Assembly (NCBI GenBank): GCA_027559495.1
Contig: JAMXSV010000008.1
Coordinates: 1,860,001 to 1,924,000 of the forward strand
Direction: 5' to 3'
From: Aurifilum marmelostoma
Taxonomy: Eukaryota > Ascomycota > Sordariomycetes > Diaporthales > Cryphonectriaceae
DNA: 64,000 bases
The first letter of the stretch is position 1. Every line of letters begins with the position of its first letter. A program made the translations under genes and the position numbers. This document shows positions 9,504 through 21,311 of this stretch, in pieces. A model generated the notes under the pieces. The model ran no database searches. It saw nothing but the letters and a program-made list of their open reading frames with translations, and was not told where the DNA came from.

Positions 9504-10711
9504 CTACCAGGACCCTGCTGTCTTGACAGGCCCGTCCTGCCGCCTGAGCACTTCGAACTGGGGGCTCTCGTACAGCTTCAGGATCTCGTCCCAGCCGTCG
9601 CGGAAGATGTTGCTGATCCACGGGACCTCGTCCCCGACGATCCAGAGCTTCTCGTGGACAATCTTCAGCACGCCCTTCTCGTCCTCCTTGGGATAGAAGC
9701 CGTTCCACTCCCTGCCAAAGATGCTGGGGGGAAAGGTCCGTTGGCGCGGAAGGCGTAGTTGAGGAAGGCCTGCTCGGCCATCTTGTTGTCAAATTTTGTG
9801 GTGTCCTGACTCTCGCGCAGCAGGCGCTCGTGCATGTAGCGGTTGGGCTCGAGCACGACGACGCCGACGTTGACCTCGTCTCCCAGCCCCTGACCGGCCC
9901 AGACATAGTCGCAGATGTCGGCCTGGTGCGGCTTGTCCTCGGGCGGCAGGAGCTCTGGCTTGCAGCGCTGGCGGGGGGCGACGCTCTCGTCAAAGATGCC
10001 GTCGATGTTCTGGACGGGGAAGGCGTCGAGGTCGAGGAAGACGAACCTGGAGAAGTCGGTCTGGCCCCAGATGTTGAGCTTGCTGAAGAGGTCCTTCCAG
10101 CGCGCAAAGGGGAACATGCTACCGTCCTCGCTCGGGGGCGGGTCCCAGGGGACGAGGTCGAGCTCGCGCACGATGGCGCCCTGGGCCTGCAGGATGTCGC
10201 GCTGCTCGGCAGGGATGAAGGGAGCGACGAAGACGACGACGGGGTGGAAGGCGGAGCGCGAGCTGGGGTCCCAGAGCAGGCGGTAGACGAGCTGCTGGGC
10301 CGAGAGGAAGTAGGGGTCGTGGACCGAGTTGTTTCGCGTGGAGAGGTAGGTCGCGAAGGCAAACTGGCCGGCGCCGTGGTCGTTGTGGGGGGCGTACGTC
10401 TTCAGCTTGGCCACGTCGATGCGCGCCTGCCGGAACTGGACCAGGTCGTCCTGGAAGGGGTACTTGATCTCGTTGAAGGTGCCATCACCACCATCATCCT
10501 GCGATGCCGCGCTCTGGTCCTTGTTGCCGCCTGACGGTGGTATTGATATGGGCACCTGGATGACGGTCGTGGTCTCGCCCTGGGACTCGCCGCGGAAGCC
10601 TGACAGGGTCAGGATGGTCGAGTGGTAGTAGAGCAGCAGCGCCGTCACCAGGGCGGCAAAGAAGATCCTGGCCGGTCGCGACACCTGCACCGTGGCTGGT
10701 GAGCAATTCAT
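9504..10711 (-). CDS. GT8-like type II membrane glycosyltransferase, frameshifted in a C6 run
   Basis: ATG at 10711. Residues about 14-30 form a single N-terminal membrane anchor (FFAALVTALLLYY), then a Ser/Gly-rich stem, then a catalytic domain. The metal-binding DxD is DLDAFP (D227, D229) after FSRFVFL. Further family blocks are NVGVVVLEP and MAEQAFLNYAFR, as in glycogenin-like and fungal GlcNAc-transferase GT8 proteins. These transfer a sugar from a nucleotide sugar, here probably in the Golgi lumen; the acceptor is unknown. The frame as given ends at 9665 after 348 codons, the last ones unrelated. One extra base in the G6 (minus C6) run at 9726-9731 would restore a continuous frame (SIFGREWNGFYPKEDE, then LKIVHEKLW) to the TAG at 9504-9506, about 402 aa. 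No intron explains it, because the needed donor would remove the conserved MAEQAFLNY. It is either a base-call error or a true frameshift. Confidence 0.82.
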
Positions 10712-12207
10712 CTCGTCATCACGTTTGTTGTTGTTGTCGTCGTCACCTGGTATGGGAAGAGAGTAAAGGGTGGGTAGTAGGAGGAGGAAGGAGGCCTTGT
10801 CCGATTGGGAAAGAGAACTGCCAGTATCGACTCACCATAATGACATGCAATTGAGAAAAGAAAAGAAAAAACACTGGCGCACACACTTAGGCCTATCCTG
10901 GGGTAATGCAGGATGCTGACTGCTGTACTAGGTCCGTCGTCGCGTGGGAATGCCTACAACTAACGCAGCACTCGAGGCAGCATCGCAGGAGCAGTAGGTG
11001 CAGAAAACAGCTGGATGCAAAGAGGAAGGTGGGTTGTTCTAGGAGCCGGAGGTAATGCCAAGGAAAGATTAGGGAGGATGATGAAAAGGGTGATGGTGAT
11101 GAGTTGTGTTCTGCTGCATTGGCAGCAAAGCATGCAGATGAGAGATGGGCTAGAAATACAGACACGGCAGCTATGATGGCGCCCATTCGCTGGATGTGCT
11201 ATTTGTCGAGGATCGACATGGCGCCTTGCATGAGGGGTGAACCTTGAAAAGCCGAGGGACCTTCTCTGTTGGGTGCTAGCATGCATCATGGCGTGTATCA
11301 AGTACTGTGTATACAGCAGAAGTACTGTGTCAGTGCTACAAGTATAACCACTGAGACTGCTATAGTACAGTACCAAGGTCTCGTGTATACGCCATCGCTC
11401 AGCACACTGCAGCCAAGAGTGTTCATACTGAATTCACACAATTCATGCGAGATGAGACTAAGGGCAATCTGGGAATGCAATGCGATAGTCCAGACTCAGC
11501 CTTGTTCCTTCAAATTGTTTTGAGAGATTCTTCAGTACTTCTGTCTGTGCATATAGTGTCACTGTGTCCATTAATCTGTAAACCACCACCCTCGTTCACA
11601 TGTCAGTCGGCAGTCACACAGTACCAGATGAGCTCATCGTACATGACACATCCATGCCCTACAGCCAATGTGCCCTGCTTGAGTGCCTGAAATCCCCTGG
11701 GCTACAGCACATCTGCAGTCCTCCCTCAGGATTTATCTCGCAGTGTCTCCCGGCGATGAAAACAATAGACACAGAAAGAGAGAGAGAGAAAGAGAAGCAA
11801 AACTCCCTCGACATACTATGTATAAGTATAATCGGCAACCGTAGCAAACTCCACCCGGAGTTCCAAGTTTTCTCCACCTATCCCACCTTGCACGGCCGGG
11901 ACCCGGACGAGGCCCATCGAGTCGTCCTCAAAAAATCTTGTTTGTTCAACACCACCAGGACACGACAAACAGGAGCAATCGGTGGTACAAACGCATTATT
12001 CATTTGTGGGTATCATTCAGTTACAGAAACTTCGGTGGACAATCTCGATAGCAACAGCAAAAAGACCAAAAGTCAAAAAAGGTGAGTGGCCCTGTACTCC
12101 TGGGCAACAGTCACCAACCAACCACATTGGCACCGGGCCGCAAAGGCTTGGTTGATGACGATATCAGCATCTCAGCCGTCATCATGCTAGACAGAGACAT
12201 GGCTTTC
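10712..12207. other. Intergenic, no gene seen
   Basis: 1.5 kb between the GT8-like gene and the M50B-like gene (both minus). Lower GC than the genes. Only short frames without protein features. It contains an (AG)n patch around 11776-11790. Confidence 0.55.
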
Positions 12208-13264
12208 TCAGCGCGTCGCGTCGATGAAATTGTCCGAGTCCGTCCTCTGCTTCGACTCGGACTCGGGGAACGCAAGAATGCCGCAGATGATGGCGGCCAC
12301 GATCAGCCCCAGCGATATGAACCACCAGATGATCCCCAGCACCCTGCCGTTGCTGACGCAGAAGCACATGCACAGCCCGCTCTCCCTGGCGTTTTTCGCC
12401 ATCTGGTGCGAATCAGATCCCTCCACATCCCGCCTGATGCAGTCGTCGAAGATGTCCCACACGCTGTAGGTGGCAGTCAGGGTACCGATAAAAAGCTACA
12501 AGAAGCAGGCGGTGCACGTGTCAGTCATGAGGATACATTCAACCGGGAAAATAGGCACGCGAGTTTTCTTGGGGCCAACTCACCACATAGAAGCGCAAGG
12601 CCTCAGAGTCCGCAATGAACCAGCAAGCAACGAGGAGACCAGTGTTGAACAAGATGATAGCCGGGGCGATCCATCTCTTCTCGCCACCCTTCAGCGGCAC
12701 GTTCATCGCCCGCACGACCCCCCACCACAGCAGCAACAGGAACAGCACGCCGATCACCAGACTCGCGACCTTGCTGGCCACAATGTCGAACCCGCAGAAG
12801 ATCATCAGCGACCCGACCAGCGAGCTGCCCAGGTACCCCGCCGGGTAGGTGACGGCGCCCAGCCCGCCGCTCATCTGCGTCGCGCCGCCCTCGTTGATGT
12901 CGAGCGTGATGTGGTGCACCCGCCCGCACGTCAGCTTGCAGGCGATCGCGTGGCCCAGCTCGTGGAAAGCCACCGCCTGCAGCTTGAAAGGCTTGAGCAG
13001 CGCCCGCACGAACCGTACGGGGAAGTACCACAGGATGACGATCGCGAGGAAGTAGCCGCAGAACACGCCGACCGTGATGCGCTGCGCGTCCGACGTCAGC
13101 GCCAGGCTGGCCCGTCGCAACACGATTGTTGGCCCGGCGGCGCGGAGGGCCCGTGGCGCTGCCTCGGCGAGCGTGCGTTTCGCTGCCGATACCATGGCGG
13201 CATTGGGAGTTCGAGGTATGTCGAGCCCGCGGAGGGCGTGTGCGGCAGGTATCGTCGGAGCCAT
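12208..13264 (-). CDS. Peptidase M50B-like membrane protein (HExxH)
   Basis: Two exons: 13264-12584 and 12495-12208 (GT-AG intron of 88 nt, phase 0), 322 aa. The sequence has several hydrophobic segments: about 63-82, around 140-165 (GYLGSSLVGSLMIFCGF), about 168-185, about 195-215, and one near the C-terminus (IIWWFISLGLIVAAIICGIL). The zinc motif AFHELGHAI has HELGH at residues 101-105, at the start of a membrane-associated segment, followed by DINEGG. This is the arrangement of fungal M50B-like proteins, which are related to site-2-type intramembrane proteases. Proteolytic activity and substrate are not shown. The cytosolic C-terminus is acidic and Ser-rich. I see no link to the neighbouring genes. 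Confidence 0.92.
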
Positions 13265-16200
13265 CGTGCGGTGCTTTCTTTCGCCTCGAGACGCTCTGCG
13301 ATGTTGTTTTCTTTCTTTTTCTTCTCCCTCTTATTCCCGTCCTTTGTAGTCCCTACTTTTTCACCCCCACAACTTCAATATTGTCCGAGAACGATCGAAG
13401 GATTCTTGTCGTGATGTGGTTTTTATGAATGTCACCTGGTCGTCGTAAGCCAGCGAATGCAAAAGATTAGCTGTTGTTTGTAGAGAAACGAGTGTTGATT
13501 AAACCATATGGTCGTAAACTTTGTGTTCAGGAGGAGACGAAGAAGAAGAAGAAGCAGAAAAGTCAGAGAAACGGTCAAGGAGGGCAGAGTTAACAGTAAA
13601 GAACCAGAGACGACTGTGGCTATGCAACAACCAGCAAATCTTGGCTGTTACCCATGGGCTGGTGACGCGCGGTGTCCAGGACAATTCACAGCGGGCGGTG
13701 GGTGCCCTCTGGAACGGAGCTGCCCTGGTCCTGACCTGTCACGCTACAGAGGTTGGCGGGGAAATGTCCTGAGGCCCTGGGGCTCAGCCCGTGTTCAGTG
13801 GTCGGCAGTGGTCAACAGAGCGCCTTAGTGGCCCCCGTCTGGGCACTGAATCCAGGGACAGAGCAGGGTCTCACCCCGCTAAAAAGAGTTGCGTGGCCTG
13901 GCGTGGCTGGCTTGGGGACGTCTTCGTCATCTGCCCTGGAGCTAAGCCGCTCTGCCGCTGAGATATTTTTAGCAACCGCCCTGCCTTTACTAACTTTGTG
14001 AATCGACAGTTTCCTTACAACATCACAATTCATCAATGGAGATACTATAGTGCAAGACTATGTTGTCATGTTCTGGACCTGTTTCTAATGCTTTCTGACA
14101 ATATAGTATCTAGGGTAGAAGCATGATGTGAGAGGCTTGAGGCCCGAGGAATTGGTCAGTGAGTGGCCAAAGCCAGAAATACTAGACAGAGGTCGAGGCA
14201 CACGGCTCAATGTCCTTTGGAGATCTGAACGAACATCTCATTTTATAAATGAACATAATTCTAGCCTCCATACAGCTACACTACTGTATCCTGTCTCAAG
14301 TGGAACGACAATACACGTAGAATGTCCAACGACTTGGACTAATCCCCTGATGCTAATATCATATTACCAAGTATCAGTTGGTCTAAGCTCTGGAAGCCAC
14401 CGCATATGTTTGGCGTGATAGACACAAATGACTACCCTGGCCTTGCCTAGGCGCAGAACCACACATGCTCACATACAAGACCACAAAACCCAAGCAAGAC
14501 GTCCCATATTGACCATGAGCTTGTTACAGTGAAGACAAAATCTCACAAAACATCTAATCATTATGAGACCTTAATAATTCTTGTTCTACTTTGCATGGTC
14601 TGAAGTTGGTGAGAAACAGCATTAAGCAGCCTGTTGGGTTGGACCTCTCAAGGTCCTAATGCGGTTGCTTGGACGTGGTTTCAGGGTGTAAGCTTTGTAT
14701 CATTCACTTCCCAGTTGTAACTTGAAGCGATTTCATAGGTGCAGTAATTTTCGCTGTCAATATCGCATCTTGGTCTTGAAACTGCTTCCAACATGATTAA
14801 ATCCTGATATAATTAAATTATACTTTGACTCCATGCACCTCATCTAGTAACACTGTGCAAGCTATGGGCAGTTTCGCTGCATATCAATACCTGTTTTTCA
14901 TCCAAGCCAATGGGCTAGACCTTGCATCTATGATAATATTATCATTGTGCTCTTGACAGCCACATGTTAGCCACCCATACTTACTTACTTGAGTATGTTA
15001 TACATCATTATGTGTGTGAGAACCATTAAAGGGGGGTGGGGGCTAGCTAACAAGTGAGGGCTGAACCGAAGCATTATGCCTCCAAGATTTTTGTTAAGGG
15101 AAGATAGGAGGGGGAGAGGGTCAAATTGCCAAGTGTGCTTGTAGAAAATTGACTCCACACTGTTTATCGTGAGAAACCAATAGCAACATTAACTTTAAGC
15201 AGAACTATCATTCACAGACAAATGTTAGCGTCAAGTTCCCCTGAGTCTACAGTCACTGTTATCTGAAGCTTGAGATACCCTGTGCAAGTTATTGATTAAT
15301 CAGTTAAACAAGAATGGGCCAGGGGAGAAATCCCAGAGCAAGGAGTTGATAAAAGTGTTGAGGACAGGAGATAATCAGGAAGCAGTCCCTGCAGGCAGTG
15401 AGCTGATACATGTACGAGGCAAGCTGAGCCCAGGTGCTGGAAGCAAAGTCAGATCTGGAGATAAAGAGGGATATGGTGGTGACCAACACAGATGTGGCCT
15501 AGGGGTCAGCCCCAATTCAGGACATCGCGTCGGCCATAGTCAACATTTCATATCTGAAGACGGGTCAAAGGTGAAATTGAGAATCAAATCCTTACTGCCT
15601 TGCATAAGACACTAGTTTCTATGTAGGCCATGATAGCCTGCTGAGATACAACTATCTCAAGACGAAGTCGATCAGAGAAGCGATCACGTTTATGTCTGAG
15701 TGGGTCGTTACTCTCAGACCTGTTGGCATCAATGGTTTCGGGAGAGTAATTCCAGGCAAGTCAGAGGCACACTGGCCTGGATCTGATCCTTAGAACTCAC
15801 AAGGAACAAATCTCTGGCGGATGTTCTTCGGCTAAAATACTTGAATAAATGACCTGGCCTGCTTACCAGGGTGCGACTACTCGGATGCGATACCTTTTAA
15901 ATAGTGGCACCTTAGAGTATCATGTTTTCCAAAGGCCGAGCCAAGGCTTTGGTAAAGTTGCCCAGATGAAGTTCCGAAGCTACAGTACAGCGTATAGGCT
16001 CAGGTGTCCTCTCAAGAACTAAAAACAATCACAGAATTCTTTCATAACCTTGTAGGACAGCAGATGCGGGAATGGAACCTGCCGTAATGCGACCTGGATT
16101 GGTGAAAGGGTGGAGAGCGCCCACAGATACACAATAATAATAATAGGAACGAAAACATCCTAGGTGACCTAGACGGAATTAAGACCACCCTCGGATGACG

Positions 16201-17025
16201 GAAGATCAACTACGGAATACGGAGCACGGCGCTTTCACTTTAGTAAATGTCGACATTACCGTCGGCTAAAATCACCAACAGGCCATGCCCATGATTGCGA
16301 GTGGCTCCAGGAGCGTGATACACCTACTACGTGCTATGCCGATACACCAACGTGCTGGCTTTCTTTGGAGGCCGGGGAAGATATCTTATCCATTGACTCG
16401 AGTCTTTTGAACCTGCCAAGGCTGGGCTCACATTGTTGTTTGCTCAGCCAACACAGTAGGCCCTGAGGTTGACATGACACAGGTGTGAGCAACACTATGG
16501 GATGCCGAAATGCGCAAAGGGCTCACGACTTCGCAGGATCGAGCTACGGCATGCACGAGAGACACCAGGCACAACCACGATACAACACACTAGACACCAC
16601 TTAGACAGAAAAAGGGAAGGGTTCGGCGCATCCGTGGCGGCCAGCAGGCCAGCCACGTTACATACCCCGAGGTGAGGTCCGGACTCGCAGAGGACCCGGC
16701 CACAAAAAAAATCCGCCAGGCTGCTTGCGCCGGTTAATTACCTACAACAAATCATAGTACATACTACTACGTACATGGTATTGAATGCTGGCGCTGCCGG
16801 ATGCTAGGGCATGGAACAGCAGCCCCCCATGTGAGGTCAAGACCAGTGGGGTCAAAGGCCAAGATATCCGGGGAACCAAGTCTGGGGAAAAGAGGGATAG
16901 AGGGCGAAACAGAAGGGAGCAGAAGACGGAGGAGTCTCCAGGTTCCTCCTGCTCGGACAATCATTCAGCAAGCCCCAGCCCACGTGTGAGCCGTTCGCGG
17001 CGGTGGACTATGTACAGGCCGTTTC

Positions 17026-17034
17026 TATAAAAGG
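17026..17034 (+). promoter_or_regulatory. Isolated TATA box TATAAAAGG
   Basis: Perfect consensus TATA box on the plus strand. No protein-like frame follows within 2 kb. A T24 run followed by CTTTCAG (17340-17370) downstream looks like a strong 3' splice site, so the start of a non-coding or leader transcript is possible. Confidence 0.3.
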
Positions 17035-17339
17035 CACGCCGCCTTCGCTGTCGTGGCTGCAAGAAAAACCACGAAGGTTTCCCCTCCACCTTTATCCTCA
17101 TATCTCTCATTCTCACGCTTAGTGGCGTATGGAAACACCGCACGCGCTACGAGAAGGTGTGGTGGCATCGAGAGCAGAGGTGTGCCTACTAAGGAACAAT
17201 CCTCGTCGATATGTACTGTCAAACTCAAAGCAATGTTGGGGTAATGTCTACTCTCCCAGGAGAGACTTTCTCCTTTTGTCTTGTCACCAACCAGAGAAGT
17301 CGAGGTTTTTGAAGGTACCTCGGACCAAGTGGTCCAACC

Positions 17340-17370
17340 TTTTTTTTTTTTTTTTTTTTTTTTCTTTCAG
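17340..17370 (+). repeat. Poly-T tract ending in CTTTCAG
   Basis: About 24 consecutive T followed by CTTTCAG, which resembles a polypyrimidine tract plus 3' splice site on the plus strand. It may also simply be a homopolymer. Confidence 0.6.
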
Positions 17371-18234
17371 CCCATACCACTTCCACACAAGATTCACCCT
17401 CAGTCTTTTTCCCTCAAGCAGTATCCAACAACACACCCACACACCATCCCATCGGCGTTATCGATCGATACACCAGACACTTTGCCACCACCAACGGCGT
17501 CCCCTCTCCCGCCTTAGGTCGACAGGTACCCGACCAGTGGCGTGTGGCCTCGGCGACGCCCGCGATGACGCTAGCCCCGGTGCCTCCTCGGCGTCACGCC
17601 CCAGCAGCCAGTGGGACCATGGTAGGAAGCGAGTCAGAAGGTCTGTAGTGGTTTGATGGTTTCCTCACTTTTCTCTTCTCTGTTGTGTGTGTTTGTGCGT
17701 GGATGAATCCTCTTCCAGGGCCCCTGTTGCACTGTACAACGCTGTTGGGGAGGGGGGGGGATCGCGACAGTTACCGGTGCTACAGCCTTGGCGAAGAGGA
17801 TCTGACCTGGACTTGGCTTTTCTCCTTGTGTGGCACCACCCGTTGAGCCGCATCGCTTTTTGCTCTCTTGCTTGGTGTCCTAGGTTGTCGTCATCTTGGT
17901 GTCTGTTTCAATAGATCACACTACATCTCACGGTGCGTCCGTTGTGGTGGTGTTGGTGGTCTGGGGAAGAAGCTTTCACCCCTTTCCTTTTTGTCTCCTG
18001 CTCTCTCTCGCGTCTGTCTGGGGATTTCTCCACTCCAACCATTCTCCAGGACCACATCTTTTTTTTTATGGAGGTGGAGTTAGCATGTGGTAGGTCTGAT
18101 TCTGGAGAAAACTGGGCACATCCAGATTTCGTCAAGGGAAAAACCGGGCAAGACGCTCCAGATGATTGTGGGGATTTCGGAGACGGAGACGAAGGGACGA
18201 GCTGGAGAAGCGAGAGGGAAACACCTGCGCCCGC

Positions 18235-18258
18235 CACACACACACACACACACACACA
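18235..18258. repeat. (CA)n microsatellite
   Basis: About 12 perfect CA units in the non-coding interval upstream of the sugar transporter. Confidence 0.9.
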
Positions 18259-19270
18259 CTGGAGTGCTGATTGGGGCCCCATCGTGCCCCTTGTTTTCCC
18301 CCTTCTGCTGATCTTTTGCCGTGGGTACTACAACATCGTAGTACGTAGCCCGGTTTGTCTTGTCTTCACGATGACGTCTGCTGGGCTTGTGTCTATACTG
18401 CTTGGCAGTGGTACTATACCCATAGCATAGTAGTACTCCCGAGCCGTACCGTTTGTTTTTTTTTGTTTTTTTTTTCCTTTTTTTTCCCTTTACTATTCCC
18501 CTTGTTTCCTCGTTCCAGGGCACGTGCAAGGTTGCAACAGCCTGGCCATACAATAGCACTGTAGTACTCTGCTATAGAGAATCACCAGAGGATGGCGAAA
18601 GGATTGTCACGGGCTAGAACGAGTCAGAGTCGGCGAGAATTTCCTAATGATAGTCCCCCGGGCATGTCACTCTGATCCGGAACCCGGCATACCGATCGAT
18701 GCACCCCAGACGCATCACCAGTGAATCCCTCGGCCGCTACGAGGGGTGTGTGCACGGGGTATACCAATAATTCTCTCAGCTCGAAAAACAACCGACAAAC
18801 CAAAAAGACAATCAGAAGAGAGTTACGTGAGTCGACGCATGATCGACAGGTCCCATGATCCGGGGTAAACGGCGAGCAAATCAGCGACACACCAGCCTTC
18901 TACTATGGTCTTTCCCTGGTGCTGCAGCTAGATGATCGAGAGAAACCCCCTGGGGACCCCGGTGGAAGACTTTCGGCCCTGTTCCCAGTATGGGGTCTCT
19001 CCACACCATGCGATTTTGAGCTAAGTGTTGAAAGTCCCCAATGCGAGGTTTTGCGGTAGGGAAGACATGTGAGGCGGGCGGGCGGACGCGCGGGCGGGCG
19101 ACATAGTATAGTGAGGGACACGGGAGAGTAAAAGAGAGAAGAAAAAAAAAAAAAAGGATCATCGTCTAGTGTCTGTCTGGCCTCGACGACATGACACGAT
19201 CGACAGGGAACCATAAATACTGGCTGTCAACCTCTTCACCCTTCGTTCCTGGGTTGATTATGTTGCATTC

Positions 19271-19342
19271 ACACCTCCTCCCTCTTATATCCCCTTTCAC
19301 CTCCTCCTCCTCCTCTTTTCTTATCCTTACTTTCTCCTCCCC
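19271..19342 (+). promoter_or_regulatory. Pyrimidine-rich tract upstream of the sugar transporter
   Basis: CT-rich sequence with (CTC)n units lies about 120-190 bp before the transporter ATG. Such tracts are typical of core promoters of well-expressed filamentous fungal genes, where transcription often starts just downstream. Inference from composition and position only. Confidence 0.4.
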
Positions 19343-19461
19343 AACACAACCTGTCCTGCACCTACACCACAGCAGCAGGGTGGTCAGAATTACCCAATTG
19401 GGAAAACAACAAAACAGAAAACACTAGCAGACAAAAACACTTGTCTCAGCCACCACCCATC

Positions 19462-21311
19462 ATGGCTGACTCCGTGACACCGGTGGCGCCAACCGCCAGC
19501 CCCAACACCCAGGGCAAGAAGCTCAAGGAGGCCCAGCTCGAGAACCCCGTCAGGTCTGATGGCATCCCTGCCATGGACGAGAGGCAGGCGCTGGCGGTGG
19601 CCAACGCGGGAGGCTACGAGATCGACGCCTTCATCAACGAGATGGAGGCGGAGCTCGAGGCCGCGGGTGGCCTGAAGACGGGCTTCCTCCACCTGCAGTT
19701 CAAGGACCCCAGGCACTTCACCTGGGTCATTGTCGCCTTCGCCTCCATGGGTGGTCTGCTGTCCGGCCTCGACCAGTCCCTCATCTCGGGCGCCAACCTG
19801 TTCCTCCCCAAGGACCTCGGCCTGAGCACCCGCCAGAACAGCCTGGTGGACTCCTCCATGCCCCTGGGCGCCGTTGGTGGTGCTCTGATGCTTGGTCCTT
19901 GCAACGAGTGGTTCGGCAGACGCTGGGCCATCATCATCTCCACTATCCTGTACACTATCGGCGGTGCCCTTGAGGCTGGATCCATGAACTTTGGTGAGTT
20001 GGTCCTCTTGTGGTCCCTTTTTTTTTTTTTTTCTTCCTTTCCTCCCCTCTCTTTTTGGGGCCAGGTTGCTGATTGTACATAGGCATGATTGTTGCTGCTC
20101 GTGTGATCCTTGGTCTTGGTGTCGGTCTGGAGGGCGGCACTGTCCCCGTCTACGTGGCCGAGACTGTCGAGCGCAGGATGCGAGGCAACCTCGTCTCCCT
20201 GTACCAGTTCAACATCGCCCTCGGCGAGGTGCTCGGCTACGCCGTGGCCGCCATGTTCCTCACGGTGCCTGGCAACTGGCGCTACATCCTCGGCTCCTCG
20301 CTCGTCTTCTCGACCATCATGTTCATCGGCATGCTCTTCCTGCCCGAGTCGCCCCGCTTCCTCATGCACAAGGGCAAGACCCTCGAGGCCTACAAGGTGT
20401 GGAAGCGCATCCGCGGCATCGAGAGCGCCGACGCCAAGGAGGAGTTCTTTGTCATGAAGGCGTCCGTCCAGCACGAGCACACCGTCGTCAACGAGAGCGC
20501 CGTCAACAAGCGCTTCCCCTGGCTCGACTTCTTCACCGTGCCCCGCTGCCGCCGCGCCCTCATCTACGCCAACATCATGATCCTGCTGGGCCAGCTGACC
20601 GGAGTCAACGCCATCATGTACTACATGAGCACCCTCATGAGCCAGATCGGCTTCGACGACAAGCAGTCCACCTACATGTCCCTCGTCGGCGGCGGCTCCC
20701 TCCTGGTCGGCACCATCCCCGCCATCTTCCTCATGGAGAAGTTTGGCCGCCGGTTCTGGGCCAACGCCATGCTCCCGGGCTTCTTTGTCGGCCTCGTCAT
20801 CATCGGCGTCTCGTACCAGATCCCCCTCGACACCAACCTGCAGGGCGCAGAGGCCTGCTACCTCATCGGCCTGATCCTCTACATGGGCTTCTTCGGCTGC
20901 TACGCCTGTCTGACCTGGGTCATCCCCTCCGAGGTCTACCCGACCTACCTGCGGTCCTACGGCATGGTCACCTCGGACGCCCTGCTCTTCCTCGCCTCCT
21001 TCATCGTCACCTACAACTTCAGCGCCATGCAGAACGCCATGACCAAGACCGGCCTCGCCCTGGGCTTCTACGGCGGCATCGCCGTCCTCGGCTGGTTCTA
21101 CCAGCTGCTGTTCATGCCCGAGACCAAGGACAAGACCCTCGAGGAGATCGACCTGCTCTTCGAGCGGCCCACCGGCGAGATCGTCGCCGAGAACATGCGC
21201 AGCGTCACCAGGAGCACCGCCAACTTCTTTGCCGGCCGCTGGTCCAAGAAGTCCAGGGCCGACGCTGCGGAGGCTGCCGCAGCTGACGAGAAGCTTGACG
21301 AGAAGATGTAA
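19462..21311 (+). CDS. MFS sugar/polyol (myo-inositol-like) transporter
   Basis: Two exons: 19462-19993 and 20083-21311 (89-nt GT-AG intron, phase 1), 586 aa. A hydrophilic N-terminus of about 90 residues ends in KDPRHFTWVIVAFASMGGLLSGLDQSL (split here only by naming), which opens TM1. Sugar-porter signatures are present: the NEWFGRRWA loop, GLGVGLEGGTVPVYVAE, the PESPRFL motif after TM6, GQLTGVNAIMYYM, EKFGRR, and PETKDKTLEEID after TM12. This defines a proton- or facilitator-type plasma-membrane transporter of hexoses or polyols. The SLVDSSMPLGAVGGA loop and the long N-terminus resemble inositol/polyol-type members more than classical hexose carriers, but substrate cannot be assigned from sequence. 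I chose the ATG at 19462 because the frame upstream has no other ATG. The C-terminus ends in an Ala/Asp/Lys-rich cytosolic tail. Confidence 0.93.

Larger units (their letters stand above)
13265..19461. other. Long gene-poor interval
   Basis: Divergent interval between the M50B-like gene (minus) and the sugar transporter (plus), 6.2 kb. From about 14,000 to 16,700 the GC content is visibly lower and no frame longer than about 107 codons occurs, so it could be decayed repeat or spacer. From about 17,000 to 19,460 there are CT-rich, CA and poly-T tracts, and one perfect TATA box at 17026-17034 without an obvious coding frame behind it. No tRNA or repeat with clear ends was found. Confidence 0.5.

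Noticed and set aside
9700..9760. An intron ending at CCTTTCCCCCCAG to explain the GT8 frame change
   Set aside because: Any usable donor lies before the conserved MAEQAFLNYAFR block, which would be removed; protein similarity is continuous across the site.
9412..10362. 316-codon minus-strand frame overlapping the GT8-like gene
   Set aside because: Ser/Thr/Arg-rich alternative frame. The conserved glycosyltransferase motifs are in the other frames.
9830..10534. 234-codon plus-strand frame
   Set aside because: Antisense of the GT8-like gene; rich in Val/Glu/Asp/Gly as expected for a shadow frame.
12470..13414. 314-codon plus-strand frame
   Set aside because: Antisense shadow of the M50B-like gene, whose HELGH motif and exon junction are clear on the minus strand.
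19614..20480. 288-codon minus-strand frame
   Set aside because: Antisense shadow of the transporter in high-GC coding DNA. Composition and lack of motifs do not support a gene.
19991..21286. 431-codon plus-strand frame over the sugar transporter
   Set aside because: It is the shifted-frame shadow of the transporter's second exon: Arg/His/Pro-rich, no domain, while the other frame gives a complete MFS protein.
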